Shown: positions 30,283 to 42,600, counted from the stretch's first letter. The stretch is 64,000 bases of DNA from Narthecium ossifragum (GCA_963920575.1 OY986969.1:7065076-7129075); one strand, 5' to 3'. Made by a program: numbers and translations. Notes: generated from the sequence alone by a model not told the origin.

Positions 30283-32667
30283 GTGTGAGGACCTGTCCCT
30301 CTACCCCTGTGGCTCGCTGTAGACCGCAAGGGCAATTTGGTAAATTGCGCCTTGTTGGTTTGCTTCACACCCGCGTGTGCACACACTGGCCTTGTATGTG
30401 TTAGTGTCTGTTTAGAATGGCTAGGTGGACCCGGGATCGGAAGATCCCAGCTCGGGTGCGCGGAAGCTTGCCTTTGGGGCAGCTGACCACCCCTGAGCGA
30501 TCGATCGCTCCTTGGGACGATCGATCGGACTCGATCCGACTTGGTGTTGGGATCGAGCCAGGGCGCGAGCGATCGATCGCTCCTTGGAGCGACCGATCGG
30601 AATCGCGTCGGTGGCTTTTCTGCTTCGCGAGGACGGCCACCGACAGCCGTCGCTCTTCTCTGTCAGAGGGGGGAGGACTTTCTCCTCCCCTCCCCCAGCT
30701 TTTCCCCCTCTTTCCCGGCTTTCCCCTCCCCCTTTCCCCTCTTTTCTTCCCCTCCTCTTCCTCCTTCTCCTCTCTTTCTTCTTCCTCTTTTCTTCTTCTC
30801 CCGAGAGCCATGTTTTTCCCCTGTTCCGGTAGCCAACCTTTCTCACCTCCGTTCTCCCTCCTCCGGCCATCTTTTCCGGCGTTCTAAGGCTCGTTGGATT
30901 CTTGACAACGAGAGGAAGATCCCTGAAGAGGTTTGGAGGCTTGTTGGTAATCAAATCGCGGGGAATCAGCCGAGGAAAGCGCAGCTAGGTAGGGTTATAC
31001 CTACTGTGTTCATTTCAGGTTTTCTTGAGATCTAGCCGTTGGATCTTGTTGATCCTTGCTTTGTTGGATTCCTTATACCTGCTAGAATAACTGATTCAAG
31101 TTTCATGTTAATCAGTTGAGATTTGAGTAGGTTTTATGCAAGATTAGTCTCGGATTTCTGGTTTTCTGCTGTTCTTGAGAAATAGCCGTCTTGCGGCGAG
31201 TTTTTCGGCCGAAGAGTACATGATCATGGATTTTTATCAACATACGAGTTGTAGCTCTACTCGTTACCTTTCCATTACATCTTGTTTCATATTTTTCCGA
31301 TTTATGTACGATTTGTTATGAATTGTTTACTGAAGGGCTGCGTTGCAGCAATTAATGGGTAAGTTAGTTTGATTAACGATTTTGATTAGCGTTTTCCCGT
31401 TAATCCAACCGTTGGATGATTATAATTTTTGGATATGAGGATCCTAGTTTATATACCTACTAGTGGCTAAGTTGGATCTTGAATCCGACGTCGTTTGGGC
31501 ATCGGATCGACGGGATCAATTAGCCCCTAAGTAGAGGCTTTGGGTGTTTTTGAATATAATATTATATTTCAGAATATAATATTATATCGTGGTTTGTTCA
31601 TCATCGTTTTCGGGGTTGCTTCCCGTTGCAGGAGTCCGCGGTTGACGGTCGCGGTACCGTCGTAATGTCGGGACCCGCTGCGGATCGGCTGGCAGCGGTT
31701 GGTGGTACCGCTGCAGCGATCCAGTAGACTTATATGATGCTTGACATACTATTGCATGCCTTTCCTTTTATCTGTGTATGTCATAGCATGCATTGTTGTT
31801 GTGTGCATTAGTTGCATTGGTTAGGGCGTGGGTGATCTTTGGGTCGCCGTCCCGAGGCTGGAAGCTCGGACTTAGCCCTAGGACCGGGGTTGGGCTGTTA
31901 GGACCCGGTTTGAATGGTGGTGCCAAGTCGTTTCGATGATAGGCTTAGATGACTAGCGCACTTGTTCTTGATGATTGTAGAGGTCGTGTCGGCCTTGAGT
32001 CGTATGCTGAGGTGTAGCTGGTGTCTCACTGTGCGGACCTTGGGGTAGAGGTGTTGCCTACCCAGCGGTGCCTTTTTCCCGCCTGCAGTGCCGTTCCCTG
32101 CAGTTGTGTGTTCACCAGTGTTGTTCCAACTGTGTGCTGCTCCTGGGCACCAGGGACACGCGGTGGGGTTATGGGACCCCTGTATACACCCAGATCCTAC
32201 TCGAGGGTGACACTGTTGCGTTTCCCTCTTCCTTCTGTGTGTCGTAGTGTAGATCCCTACTGAGCTTAGTGCTCACACCTACCCGGGCTGTGTTTTGCAG
32301 GTGCAGGCGTCAGTTCCTCTTCTGTGGCCCCTACCGGGCAGTTGGTTGGCGGTGCGGCGGCGCCAGGTGGAGTCTGAGAGGTGGCAATCTTTACAGCTTT
32401 TATCCTATGTTAGTTAGTCTCCTACGGGAGTGTTGTTGTACTTTGAATCTTCCCCTCTCCGAGGATTTGTATATATTAAATCTTCTTGAGTTTTTAGTCT
32501 GAGGTTCGAGGTTTTGCTACTTAATATTGTTTTATTGAGGGTGTTTTGGTGAATTGCTAAGGAGACCAATAGGTTAGAGGGAACCCTCGTCGTTCTTTTT
32601 CCGCGTTGGTTAGGTTCCGGTTCGCGTCGCCCGGCCCGGTTGGGCTTTCGTGGGTCGGGGCGCGACA
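30283..32667 (+). repeat. 5' LTR of the Tekay-like element
   Basis: Starts TGTGAGGACCTGTCCC and ends GGGTCGGGGCGCGACA. GATCGATCG sites cluster at 30498-30605, followed by a CT-rich stretch (30690-30810) that looks like a transcript leader. A block near 31244-31275 reads GAGTTGTAGCTC and CTTTCCATTAC. The 3' part contains CACCTACCCGGGCTGTGTTT and the end repeats seen in the other copies. Confidence 0.85.
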
Positions 32668-32768
32668 GCTTGGTATCAGAGCATAGGTTGTAGATCCCAG
32701 GGTTTAGGATCAGGATTCGGTTGAGTTGAGCGTGGAATGGGTTAGTTCTATGTCTAGAACATCCGTGC

Positions 32769-35700
32769 ATGCTCATTTTGATGTGTTGTGTTTTTCCGCT
32801 TTATGTTGTGCTGCTTTGTCTTGGGTTTCTGACGAGTGAACGCTCGTTGTCGTTGGTGATTGCACAGATGTCGGGAGCTCGAGTCCGACCTACGGTTGTT
32901 GGTCGAGGTGGGGCACGACCTGGTCGGCCCGCCCGACCAGACGGGGTAGCACCTGTCAGGACGGTCAGAGCTCGACGGACTGGACCATCACCAGCGACGG
33001 TTGCAGTCGCACGGGAGGAGGCTCCTCTCACCGAGGAGGGGGTCCTCGCTCCGGTCGACGGGCGGGCCGCGACAGCGGTCATGATGGACTTCCAGCGGCT
33101 GAACCCGCCTAGGTTCAGCGGTGAGACTGGAGATCCGACCACGGCAGACGGCTGGCTCCGAGGAGTCACGCGCGTTCTCGTCGCTCTCTTCGTCGGGGAT
33201 GACCGGATCCGGGTCACCCTCGCGGCGTTCCAGCTCGATGGTGACGCCCTTGACTGGTGGTGCACTGCTCAGCACACCAGTGGCAGAGAGGAGCCGACGT
33301 GGGAGGAGTTCAGGGCGTTGTTCTTGGACGCGTACTTCCCGGAGAGTACGCGTGACGCCTTGTCTCGCGAGTACCAGTCCCTCCTGCAGGGTACTCGCAC
33401 CGTGCAGCAGTATGCCAACCGGTTTACGCACTTGGTCCGTTTTGCGGGGGCAGTGGCAGCAGATCCAGTGGCCAGGGCACGGCAGTTTGAGTGGGGTCTT
33501 CGTCCAGAGATCAGACGCCAGACGTGTTCCCACCGCTTCCAGACGTACACAGCAGTTCTGAACTGCGCCTTAGTTGTGGAGGCGCAGTCGCAGGACGAGA
33601 GACGCCGGGCAGTTCCACAGGCAGTCTCTACCAGCTCACAGCAGCAGAGGCCCCAGTTCAGAGGGGGATTCGACAGAGGGAACCCGCGGCATCAGCGACG
33701 CTTTCAGCAGCGGTCGCAGCACCCGCAGCAGTTCCAGGCACAGTTGCCGAGTCCGCCAGGCCAGTTTCTCCTGACGGCCGGGCCGTCTGGGCAGGCTCCG
33801 TCAGGGGGAGGCCAGGGTCAGCAGCCTGGCGGCGCGCCAGCCACGTGTTTCCAGTGCGGGCAGCCGGGACACTTCCGTCAGAACTGTCACATGCGAGGGG
33901 TGCAGAGCGCTGTGCCGCAGGGCAGTAGAGGCGGTGGGTACGGTGCTTGGCAGGGGAGCGGTGGTGGTCGCGAGTCAGGGGCTGGACCGAGCCGCTCCAG
34001 AGGTGGAGGTGGGCAGCGGGGGCGTGTGTTTGCTCTTCCGGCACGTGAGCAGCCGGACACCGTTCAGCTTTACCAGCCGTACCAGCAGCCGCAGCAGTAT
34101 CAGCAGGCAGCGGTAGAGCCAACCGTCCTCAGAGGTATCTTTCAGCTTTCTAGTTCTTTAGTAGATATGCTGATAGACTCTGGAGCGTCTCATTCCTATA
34201 TTGCTAGCATGTGTGTGGCATCGCTAGGATTAGAGACGAGTTGGCTAGAGGTGGCACAGTCTGTAGATTCACCGATCGGAGGCACCGTCAGGGTAGACCG
34301 GGTCTGCCGATCTTGTTCTTTGGAGGTTGGAGGCCTCCGTGTCTGTCTAGACCTGCGGGTACTAGACATGACAGGTTTCGACGTGATACTCGGTATGGAC
34401 TGGTTAGCAGCATACCGGGCTATCATCGACTGTGGTCGCCGGAGGGTGGTCGCTTGGACACCCGATGGGACACAGTTTGTGTTGTTGGGGGATCGGTTCT
34501 CAGCCGATTCCTTTGCTTGTGGTGTGGGAAGGCGTGGCAGCGAGCTTTCAGCCTTGCTGGCCAGCCTGTCCCTGTTTGGGTCAGAGGGAGTGCAGCAGAG
34601 CAGTTTCCCCAGGATCGTGTGCGACTACACCGATGTGTTTCCCGAGGTGTTGCCCGGGCTTCCACCGCCCAGAGAGGTCGATTTTGAGATCAACCTGGTA
34701 CCGGGTACCGCACCAATCTCTCTCCCAGCTTTCAGGATGGCACCAGCAGAGCAGAGTGAGTTGAGGACCCAGCTAGACGAGCTTACCAGCAGAGGTTTCA
34801 TCCGTCCCAGCATGTCTCCCTGGGGGGCGCCAGTGTTGTTCGCAAAGAAGAAGGATGGTACCCTTCGACTTTGCATAGACTACAGGCGGCTCAACAGGGT
34901 GACGGTGAAGAACAGGTATCCGATGCCGCGGATCGACGACCTGTTTGACCAGCTTCGAGGATCTTCAGTGTTCTCGAAGATCGACCTCCGCACCGGCTAC
35001 CACCAGTTGAGGGTTCGGGATTGCGACATCCCGAAGACGGCTTTTCGGACTCTGTACGGCCTGTACGAGTTCGTGGTGATGCCGTTTGGGCTGACGAACG
35101 CACCAGCAGCGTTCATGGATCTCATGCAGAGGATCTTCCGGCCCTTCCTAGACGAGTTCGTGGTGGTGTTCGTTGACGACATTCTCATCTACTCCCGGTC
35201 AGGGGCGGAGCACGAGCGACACTTGGCAACGGTGTTGCAGCTACTTAGGGAGCATCGGCTGTATGCCAAGGCTTCAAAGTGCGAGTTCTGACTTGCACAG
35301 GTGGGATTCCTTGGACACGTGGTGTTGGCAGCAGGGATCTCAGTTGACCCGGCCAAGGTCGAGGCAGTGGTACAGTGGCAGAGACCGAGGACAGTGTTTG
35401 AGGTCCGTAGTTTCTTAGGCCTGGCGGGTTACTACAGGCGGTTCGTGCAGGACTTCTCCAAAGTTGCCGGACCGTTGACCAGACTGACACAGAAGGCCGT
35501 CCCGTTCGTGTGGGATGATGCTTGTGAGCAAGCCTTCGTGGAGCTGAGGACGAGGTTGACCAGTGCGCCGATGCTGATCGTCCCCGAGCGAGGTGTTGGT
35601 TACAGTGTCTACTGCGACGCTAGCGGTGAGGGTTTGGAATGTGTCCTCATGCAGGAGGGGCACGTAGTTTCCTATGGTTCTCGTCAGCTGAAGAACCATG

Positions 35701-37544
35701 AGAGGAACTACCCGACTCACGACTTGGAGCTAGCAGCGGTGGTCTTCGCCCTGAAGACCTGGCGGCACTATCTCTATGGCGAGAAGTTCTCAGTCTTCTC
35801 GGACCATAAGAGTTTGAGGCAAGTTTTCACCTAACGTGACCTCAACCTGAGGCAGCGACGCTGGATGGAGCTACTGGAGGACTATGACTTTGCGTTGCAT
35901 TACCATCCTGGTAAGGCAAACGTCGTAGCAGACGCGCTGAGCAAACAGGCGAGAGACACCAGAGCAGCAGTTGCAGGGTTGTCAGCGCGGCAGTGGCAGG
36001 CTCTAGAGACTGCGGGCCAGTTGGGGCTCGAGTTTGAGGATCGGGGATCCAGCAGCTTCCTCTACACAGTGCAGAGTATGCCAGCAGTCCTAGCCAGAGT
36101 GTTAGAGGCACAGCACAGCGACCCAGAGCTCGAGGAGTTACGCACAGCAGCGGGCACGGAGGGCGCAGACGGGGACTGGACAGTATCGCCAGACGGAGGG
36201 CTACGGTTCCGAGGCAGAATAGCGGTTCCAGCAGATCCAGTTCTTCGAGACGACGTCCTACGAGAGTCCCATCACTCTCGTTTTGCAGTTCATCCCGGCG
36301 GCACCAAGATGTACCAGGATCTTCAGCGACAGTTCTGGTGGCGCGGGATGAAGAGGGCAGTGACGGAGTTCGTATCGCGTTACCTTACCTGTCAGAAGGT
36401 CAAGGCAGAGCACCAGTGGACTCTGGGGTTACTTCAGCCACTTCCACTAGCTGAGTGGAAGTGGGAGCACATCACGATGGACTTCGTGACCGGACTACCG
36501 AGATCCCCTAGGGGGAATGACGCGATTTGGGTCATCGTTGATCGATTGACCAAATCGGCGCACTTCCTGCCTATGCGGGTGACAGACTCGACGGACAGGT
36601 TGGGCAGTTTGTACGACAGAGAGGTGGTCAGACTACACGGAGTTCCAGTTTCTATCGTGTCAGACCGTGACCCCAGGTTCACCAGCAGGTTCTGGCGCGA
36701 CTTTCAGGAGGTAGTTGGCACACTCCTGACTTTCAGTACAGCTTTCCATCCGCAAATAGACGGGCAGTCAGAGCGGACGATCCAGATCTTGGAGGACATG
36801 CTGAGAGCATGTGTCCTTGATGCAGGAGGCAGCTGGGAGGAGCACGTTCCCTTGGTGGAGTTCGCCTACAACAACAGCTACCAGTCCAGTCTTGGAGTAG
36901 CACCTTTCGAGGCGTTGTATGGTAGGCCGTGTCGTTCCCCAGTATGTTGGACAGAGGTTGGAGAGGCTTCACTCACCGGTCCAGACATCGTCAGGCGGTC
37001 GTCAGAGAGGTTGGTACAGATCAGGCAGAGGCTTCTGACGGCTCAGAGCCGGCAGAAGAGTTATGCAGATCAGAGGCGACGACCGTTGGAGTTTGCAATC
37101 GGCGACCGAGTGTTCTTGCGAGCATCGCCGTACAGAGGTTCTGTCAGGTTTGGCAGAGGTGGCAAATTGGCGCCGAGGTTCATCGGGCCGTTTGAGATCT
37201 TAGAGAGGGTCGGAGAGGTAGCTTACCGCCTGGATCTTTCTCAGCACATGTCTGCTGTGCATCCGACTTTCCATGTGTCGATGCTGAGGAAGTATCACCC
37301 AGACCCGTCTCATGTCATCAGGGTGGATGACATTGAGCTTGAGGCAGACGCGAGCTTTGTTGAGCAGCCGGTTCAGGTACTTGACCGGAGGGATCAGGTC
37401 TTGCGGGGCAAGACGATTCCCTTGGTCAAGGTACTATGGAGGCACAGAGGCATCGAGGAGGTGCCTTGGGAGCGCGAGGCGCGCATGCGGCAGGAGTTTC
37501 CGCAGTTGTTTTCTTCTCCAGGTACTTCTTGTACTGTCCTCTAG
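32769..37544 (+). pseudogene. Tekay-like Gag-Pol polyprotein with two nonsense codons
   Basis: One frame of 1592 codons is broken only by TGA at 35289-35291 (Trp expected after CEF) and TAA at 35832-35834 (Gln or similar expected after QVFT). The likely start is the second in-frame ATG at 32868 (MSGARVRP), since the 33 preceding residues are hydrophobic and unlike Gag. In order it carries gag; the knuckle [14 protein letters not shown] (about 33846); protease [11 protein letters not shown] (catalytic Asp 34176-34178); reverse transcriptase with [11 protein letters not shown] (Asp pair 35175-35180); RNase H with YCDASGEG; integrase with ITMDFVTGLPR, IVSDRDPRF and QSERTIQILED; and a C-terminal chromodomain (FVEQPVQVLDRRDQVLR, KVLWRHRGIEEVPWE). 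In the integrase zinc finger the first Cys is Tyr (RYLTCQ, codon 36379-36381), and HPQTDGQ reads HPQIDGQ. All four changes fit transitions. Confidence 0.92.
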
Positions 37545-37712
37545 TGTAGCTGTTTTTATTGTTCCGAGCCCTACCCTTATCGAATCTCGGGATGAGATTT
37601 CCTTTAAGGGTAATCTAGTGTCCTGTACTTCTTGTCCTGTCCTCTAGGCGCGCATGCGGCAGGAGTTCGCGTCGCCCGGCCCGGTTGGGCTTTCGCGGGT
37701 CGGGGCGCGACA
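37545..37712 (+). repeat. Scrambled 3' end and 44-bp LTR remnant
   Basis: After the polyprotein the sequence repeats short pieces of itself out of order. TACTTCTTGTACTGTCCTCT (37524-37543) returns as TACTTCTTGTCCTGTCCTCT at about 37625, and CGCGCATGCGGCAGGAGTT (37481-37499) returns at 37650-37668. It then joins GCGTCGCCCGGCCCGG, the last 44 bp of the LTR. This looks like a repair junction with templated filler that removed about 2.3 kb of 3' LTR. Confidence 0.7.
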
Positions 37713-38450
37713 TCAAGGGTCAACACAGTGGGACACCGGCTACACCTTAGCATCCGACTCGAGGCCGACACGACCTCTATAATCATCAAGCAACAGGTGT
37801 AGCAGTCATCTAGGCATATCATCGAATTCGACTGGACACCACAATTCAAACCGGGTCCAAACTACCCAACCCCGGTCCTAGGGCTAAATCCGAGCTTCCA
37901 GCCTCGGGACGGCAACCCACAGATCGCCCATGCCCTAACCATGCAACTAATGCACAACAGAGATGCATGCGATAAACATACGCATAGAGAACAGTTAAAG
38001 TATGCAGTAGTATGTGATGATAGCATAACACAGTCTGGGCTCGGTACACTGCCGGCCCGGGGTGGTGAACAAATATTTAAGTTCTGGAACTGCTACAGTG
38101 GTATACCACCAACTGCCAGCCAGTTCACCAGCAACCTGCATCGGGAAACAACCCCGCAAACAACAGAGACAAACCACGCAGGTAAAAGCCCTCGGCGCAC
38201 GCCGGCATGCAAGACTAAGGAAAGCTGTAGGCCCACTCGCCCGCTTATTCTAAACACCCCAGGAGTCATCACTCTCCTGGTTCACCACTTCCCCTAATAT
38301 GGGGCTAGCATGTTTAAGAGTATGTACAAGATATAAAGCTATAAGGAAAACTGTACATACAAAGCCCCGCGGGCAAAACCAAGAAAAGCCCTCTCTGTCC
38401 TCAAAGGATCGATCCTTTCCCTAGGGAAGGATCGATCTTCCCAGTAACAG

Positions 38451-40713
38451 TGTGAGAACATGTCCCTCTATTCCTGTAGCTCGTTGTTGACCACAAGGGA
38501 AATTTAGTAAATTGCGCCTTGTCGGTTTATTTCACTCCCGCGTGTGTGCACACCGGCCTTGTTTTGGTGTTTGTGTTTGAATAGAATGGCTAGGTGGACC
38601 CGGGATCGGAGGATCCGAGCTTGGGCTTGTGTTTAGCCTAAGTTTGCCTTTCTGGGCAAAGCGGATCGATCTTCCTTGTTAAGGAGATCGATCTTCCTTG
38701 CTAAGGGGATCGATCTTCCTTGGGAAGAGATCGATCCCTCTGTGCCAGAAAGTCCTGGCGGTGACTCTTGCGAGGACGGCCGCCGTTGGCCGTCGCTCTC
38801 CCTTGTTAGAGTCAGAGAGGACTTTCCCTCCTCTCCTCCCCCTTTTCCCCTCCTTCCCCAGCTTTCCCCTTCCCTTTTCCTTCCTCTTCTTCCTCTTCTC
38901 CTTCTCTTCTTCTTCCTTCTTCTTTCTTTTTCTTCCGCAGCTCTGCTTCCTCTATTCTTCCCGGCAGCCAACTTCTTCTCCACCGTTCTCCCTCCTTCGG
39001 CCACCGTTTTGAGCGTTTGAAGGCTCGTTGGAACCGTGGCGGCGTGAGGAAGATCCCTGGTGTGGTTTGAAACCTTGTTGGTGACTGGTTGGCGGGGAAG
39101 CAACCAAGGATTGCGTTTCCGATAGGTTTTCTTCCTACGAGAGTTGTTTAATGTGTTTCTCTTAATCTAGCCGTTAGATCTTGCTGTTCTTTGTGTTGTT
39201 GGATGCATCTTGCCTAGTGGAATTTCTGTTATAAGTTTTATAAGCTTTGGTTGAGGATTTAGTAGGATTTAAGCATGTTTAATCTCGGATTTTCCGATTT
39301 CTGCTGTTCTTGAAGAATAGCCGGTTTGCGGCGAGTTTTACAACCAATACGTGCATGTTCTTGGGTTGTGATGAACATAAGAGTTGTAGATCTTGGAATC
39401 GACTCTCAAACCCAACTGATTTCATAATTGTCTGATTTTCCTACGATTTGTTATGAATTTATTACTGGAGGGCTGCGTTGCAGCAAGTAATTGGTAAGTT
39501 AGTTTGATTAGCGGTTTTGATTAGTGTTTTCCTGTTAATTTAGCCGTTGGATGTGTCTGGATTTTGGATATGTTGATCCCGGCATATAGATCTACTGGGG
39601 TCTTAGTTGGATCTCGAATTCGACATTGTTTGGACGTCGGATCGAAGGGGTCAATTAGCTCTAGGTAGAGAATGTTTTGGTGTTTTAAATATAATATTAT
39701 ATGTTCGGATTATAATATTATATTTTACTGTTTATCGGCGGTTTTCGGGGTTGCTTCCCGTTGTAGGAGTCCACGGTTGACGGTCGTGGTACCGTCGTAA
39801 TGCCGGGACCCGCTGCGGATTGGCTGGCAGCGGTTGGTAGTACCGCTGTAGCGATCCAGTTGACTTGTATGCTACCTGTATCAATTGCTAAGTGGTGGAT
39901 GTCGTTACCCCGACATGTGTCGTCGTGTCCACCCTGTGTCAGGGATTGTCGGAGGTGGTCCATCCTTGAACAGTGGTTGTCGGAGGGACGTACTTTGGAC
40001 AGGAACCCTGGGGTATCGATGGGATTTATGGACTCCCTGGCAGGACTTTGCTTTTGATTTGGAATTTAGAGGTCGTGTTGGCTCTATTGCTTTGAGTACT
40101 GAGAGTTGGTTGTCATAACAACGGTTGTTCCGCCAAGTGTGGAGATTCCGCTTGGAGAGGGGTGCCCTACTGGTATCATCATGTCCACCCTGTGTCAGGG
40201 ATTGTCGGAGGTGGTTCATCCTTGAACAGTGGCTGTCGGAGGGACATACTTGGGACAGATACCCTTCGGGTTATTGACGAGATTTATGGGGTCCTTGGCA
40301 GGCCTCAGTACTTGGCACAGAGTTAGTTCAGTTGTTGTTGCCTTCCATGTGTGTGTCGTAGAGTAGAACCCTGCTGAGCTTTTGCTCATTCCTACCTGGG
40401 CTGCGGTATTTGCAGGTGCAGGTACCAACTCTTCTGTTGTGGCCCCCAGTTGTTCGTCCTGTGGCGGCATGTCGGCATCAGGTCATGCTTGAGGGTCAAG
40501 AGGGCTTCTGCTGTGTTTTTCTGGAGACTTCTGATGATGTAACTTTTTGAGGACCGATATATATAAATTTTGTTATAACTCTGATGTTAGATTTACTTCT
40601 GTCCTCTGATTGTTTATTGTAACTGTTTCTGCTAGTTTGATGTTAGTAGATGTAGGAACCCCCCCCCCCCTCGTGTCCTGGTCCGGATGGATTTTCTGGG
40701 CCGGGGTGCGACA
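38451..40713 (+). mobile_element. Tekay-like solo LTR nested in the outer LTR
   Basis: A 2263-bp LTR starting TGTGAGAACATGTCCC and ending GGGGTGCGACA, flanked by a perfect AACAG duplication (38446-38450 and 40714-40718). It is clearly the same family as 30283-32667. GATCGATC sites lie at 38659-38733, then a CT-rich leader (38815-38950). Between 39940 and 40225 it holds a diverged duplication beginning GTCCACCCTGTGTCAGGGAT (39928 and 40187). A poly(C) run is at about 40660-40672. Confidence 0.88.
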
Positions 40714-41707
40714 AACAGAGATCCTTCCCTTCCTGTCGAGCCAAAGAAGATCGATCCTTCCTCCCAGGAAGATCGATCATCCTCGCGATAGAGGACACCC
40801 ACTTGCTGCGCCAAGGAAGATCGATCCTTCCTCCCAGGAAGATCGATCCTCCTCGTGACAAAGGGGATCCCATGCTACCTAAGGCACAAAGATCGATCAT
40901 CCTCACTAGATGATCGATCCTGCTCGGGTTCAGCATTACCAACAATGAAGGATCGATCTTGTTGGGTTCTCCAGCGAACCTCCGGCGAGAAATACCATTG
41001 GAAAACTCCACCAAATCCCATAAAACCCTGGGATCTGGTAGTACGAAGGACCACGAGTCCAAAACCGATGAAAATCCTACAAACTAACAAGTATGCAGTG
41101 AGATCTAAGCAAAAGAAGACAATCAACTCAAACTCACAAAAACCGAAAAACAAACGTAGGTAGGATCCCTACCTAGGCAAAAGCTGCTTCAATCCCAGTT
41201 GCTAAGCTTTGGATCATCCCAAATCTCCTCAAAATCCAGCAGCTCTGAGCTCAAGAATGAGGATTTCAAAAGGGATTCAAGGAAGAGGCTTACGTCCGTT
41301 TTATAGACAAACGAACCGACCTATGAATGATCGATTTTTCCCTAAGGAAAGATCGATCCTTCATGACGATCGTGCCTTGACTTTCTGGCATTAAAAGATC
41401 GATCTTCTAGCAAGGAAAGATCGATCCATTAGGTGCAGAAGGCTAGACTTGGGCTAAAACTCAAGCTTAAGCCTGGATCTTTCGATCCCGGGTCCACCTA
41501 ACCTTTCTAATCAAACACTAACACAAACATGGTCAGTGTGTGCGCACGCAGGAGTGAAACAAACCGACAATGCGCAATTTACCAAATTGCCCTTGCGATC
41601 CAAGAAACAATGCGATCCACCGGATCGCGCGCTCGACACGAACAATCAAACAAGCCACGGGTCCGACCCAACCGGTCGACCCAATAGTAGAGGGACAGGT
41701 GCTCACA

Positions 41708-42435
41708 ACATTAATGCATCCCCATGCACCCACTTATATTAATATAATAATAGTATTTTAATATTTATTATTAAAATAATATAATATAAAATAATTTTTT
41801 CCATGATGTAAACCAATCATGATATGACATGTGGCATGTGGACCAACTTATATTAATATTTTATTATAATAACATATGAATAATATTATTTAATACAGTA
41901 CGCATATAAAAAAAATATTATGCGTGCACAAAAGTTTTTATACGCTCAAAAAAACGCATACAAAAATGTTTATGGGCTCATAAAAATATTTGCACGTAGA
42001 AAAACAAACGCGCATAAAAAATGTTACTACACACGTAAACATTTTTACACCATCATAAAAATATTTGCATGTATTTTTAGAAGCGCATAAAAACAGTCTA
42101 CGGGCGTAAAAACAATTTCCTATGCGTAGTGTATTAAATAATATCAATAAAATATTATTATAATAAAATATTAATATAGGTGGGTCCCACATGCCACGTG
42201 TTATACCATGATTGGTCCACATCATGTAAAAAAATATATTATTTTATCATTCTTTATATATTGGCATCATCAAAATAATCTTACAATATATGTGATGGGT
42301 GTAAATGAGAGAGAAGCTTAACCCCATTTTCGGGTTTAACCCCTCTTAACCCCAAAAGCTTAACCCTAGCGTTTGCGGATAAGAATGCCCCCCCTTAACC
42401 CCGATTTTTACCCCCGTTGCCAAACGGGGGCCGTC
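41708..42435. mobile_element. Right part of the AT-rich MITE-like element
   Basis: It opens with a repeat of 29521-29600 (AATGCATCCCCATGCACCCA then TTATTATTAAAATAAT). AT-rich sequence follows with iterated CGCATAAAAA/TTTTTACAC-type words (41935-42110), and it ends TTAACCCCGATTTTTACCCC and CCAAACGGGGG. The terminus mirrors 29149. No ORF with known similarity. Confidence 0.5.
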
Positions 42436-42558
42436 TTATGCCAATTGCTCTCGGAGCCGCCCATCTACCGCTACGCTCGAAGTGGGATTGAGCCCCTCGA
42501 CGCTAGAGCGGCCTCGAAGCTCAACATTCGCTCACTCTTGAACAACCTCGACGCCTCT
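42436..42558. other. Short CTCGA-rich stretch
   Basis: Contains GCTCGAAGTGGGATTGAGCC and CCCTCGACGCTAGAGC. Its reverse complement resembles the CTCGA-rich intron stretch at 24590-24660. It may be the remaining original target DNA between the MITE-like element and the copia element; no gene was recognised. Confidence 0.4.
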
Positions 42559-42600
42559 TGTTGATTCTAACCTTGTTTTGATGATGCCAATATACATTAA

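Larger units (their letters stand above)
30283..37712 (+). mobile_element. Tekay-like chromovirus element, nearly full length
   Basis: A 7430-bp element with a perfect TCAAG duplication (30278-30282 and 37713-37717). It has a 2385-bp 5' LTR (30283-32667), a primer binding site TTGGTATCAGAGCATAGG directly after it (initiator tRNA-Met), one gag-pol frame (32769-37544), and only the last 44 bp of a 3' LTR (37669-37712). Loss of the 3' LTR makes it immobile. The coding region is the best preserved in the window. Confidence 0.9.
29619..41707 (-). mobile_element. Tekay-like solo LTR containing two nested insertions of its own family
   Basis: The LTR lies in three pieces, 29619-30282, 37713-38450 and 40714-41707, which add up to about 2386 bp, the same length as the 5' LTR of the element nested in it. 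It starts TGTCGCGCCCCGACCC and ends GGTGCTCACA. The flanks ACATC (29614-29618) and ACATT (41708-41712) fit a mutated 5-bp duplication. The insertions are the element 30283-37712 and the solo LTR 38451-40713, each with its own perfect duplication. A minus-strand TATA-like box is at 41299-41306, with GATCGATC sites on both sides (40748-40965 and 41327-41424). Confidence 0.85.

Noticed and set aside
30283..30420. Possible tRNA gene or promoter near the TGTGAGGACC start
   Set aside because: The sequence is the conserved LTR start shared by all Tekay-like copies; no cloverleaf with A and B boxes could be drawn.
30401..31035. Several open frames of 100-177 codons in both strands
   Set aside because: They lie in the CT-rich leader of a Tekay-like LTR; the products are runs of Ser, Pro, Phe or Lys, Glu, Arg, as expected from low-complexity DNA.
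32801..33265. Arg/Pro/Thr-rich frames antisense to gag
   Set aside because: GC-rich shadow frames of the Tekay-like polyprotein, which is supported by domains in order.
38633..39103. Charged 156-codon minus-strand frame
   Set aside because: Antisense of the CT-rich leader of the related solo LTR; low complexity only.
40660..40672. Poly(C) run as a functional signal
   Set aside because: A homopolymer in one copy of a repeat; the relatives at 32660 and 37712 lack it, so slippage or sequencing error is likelier.
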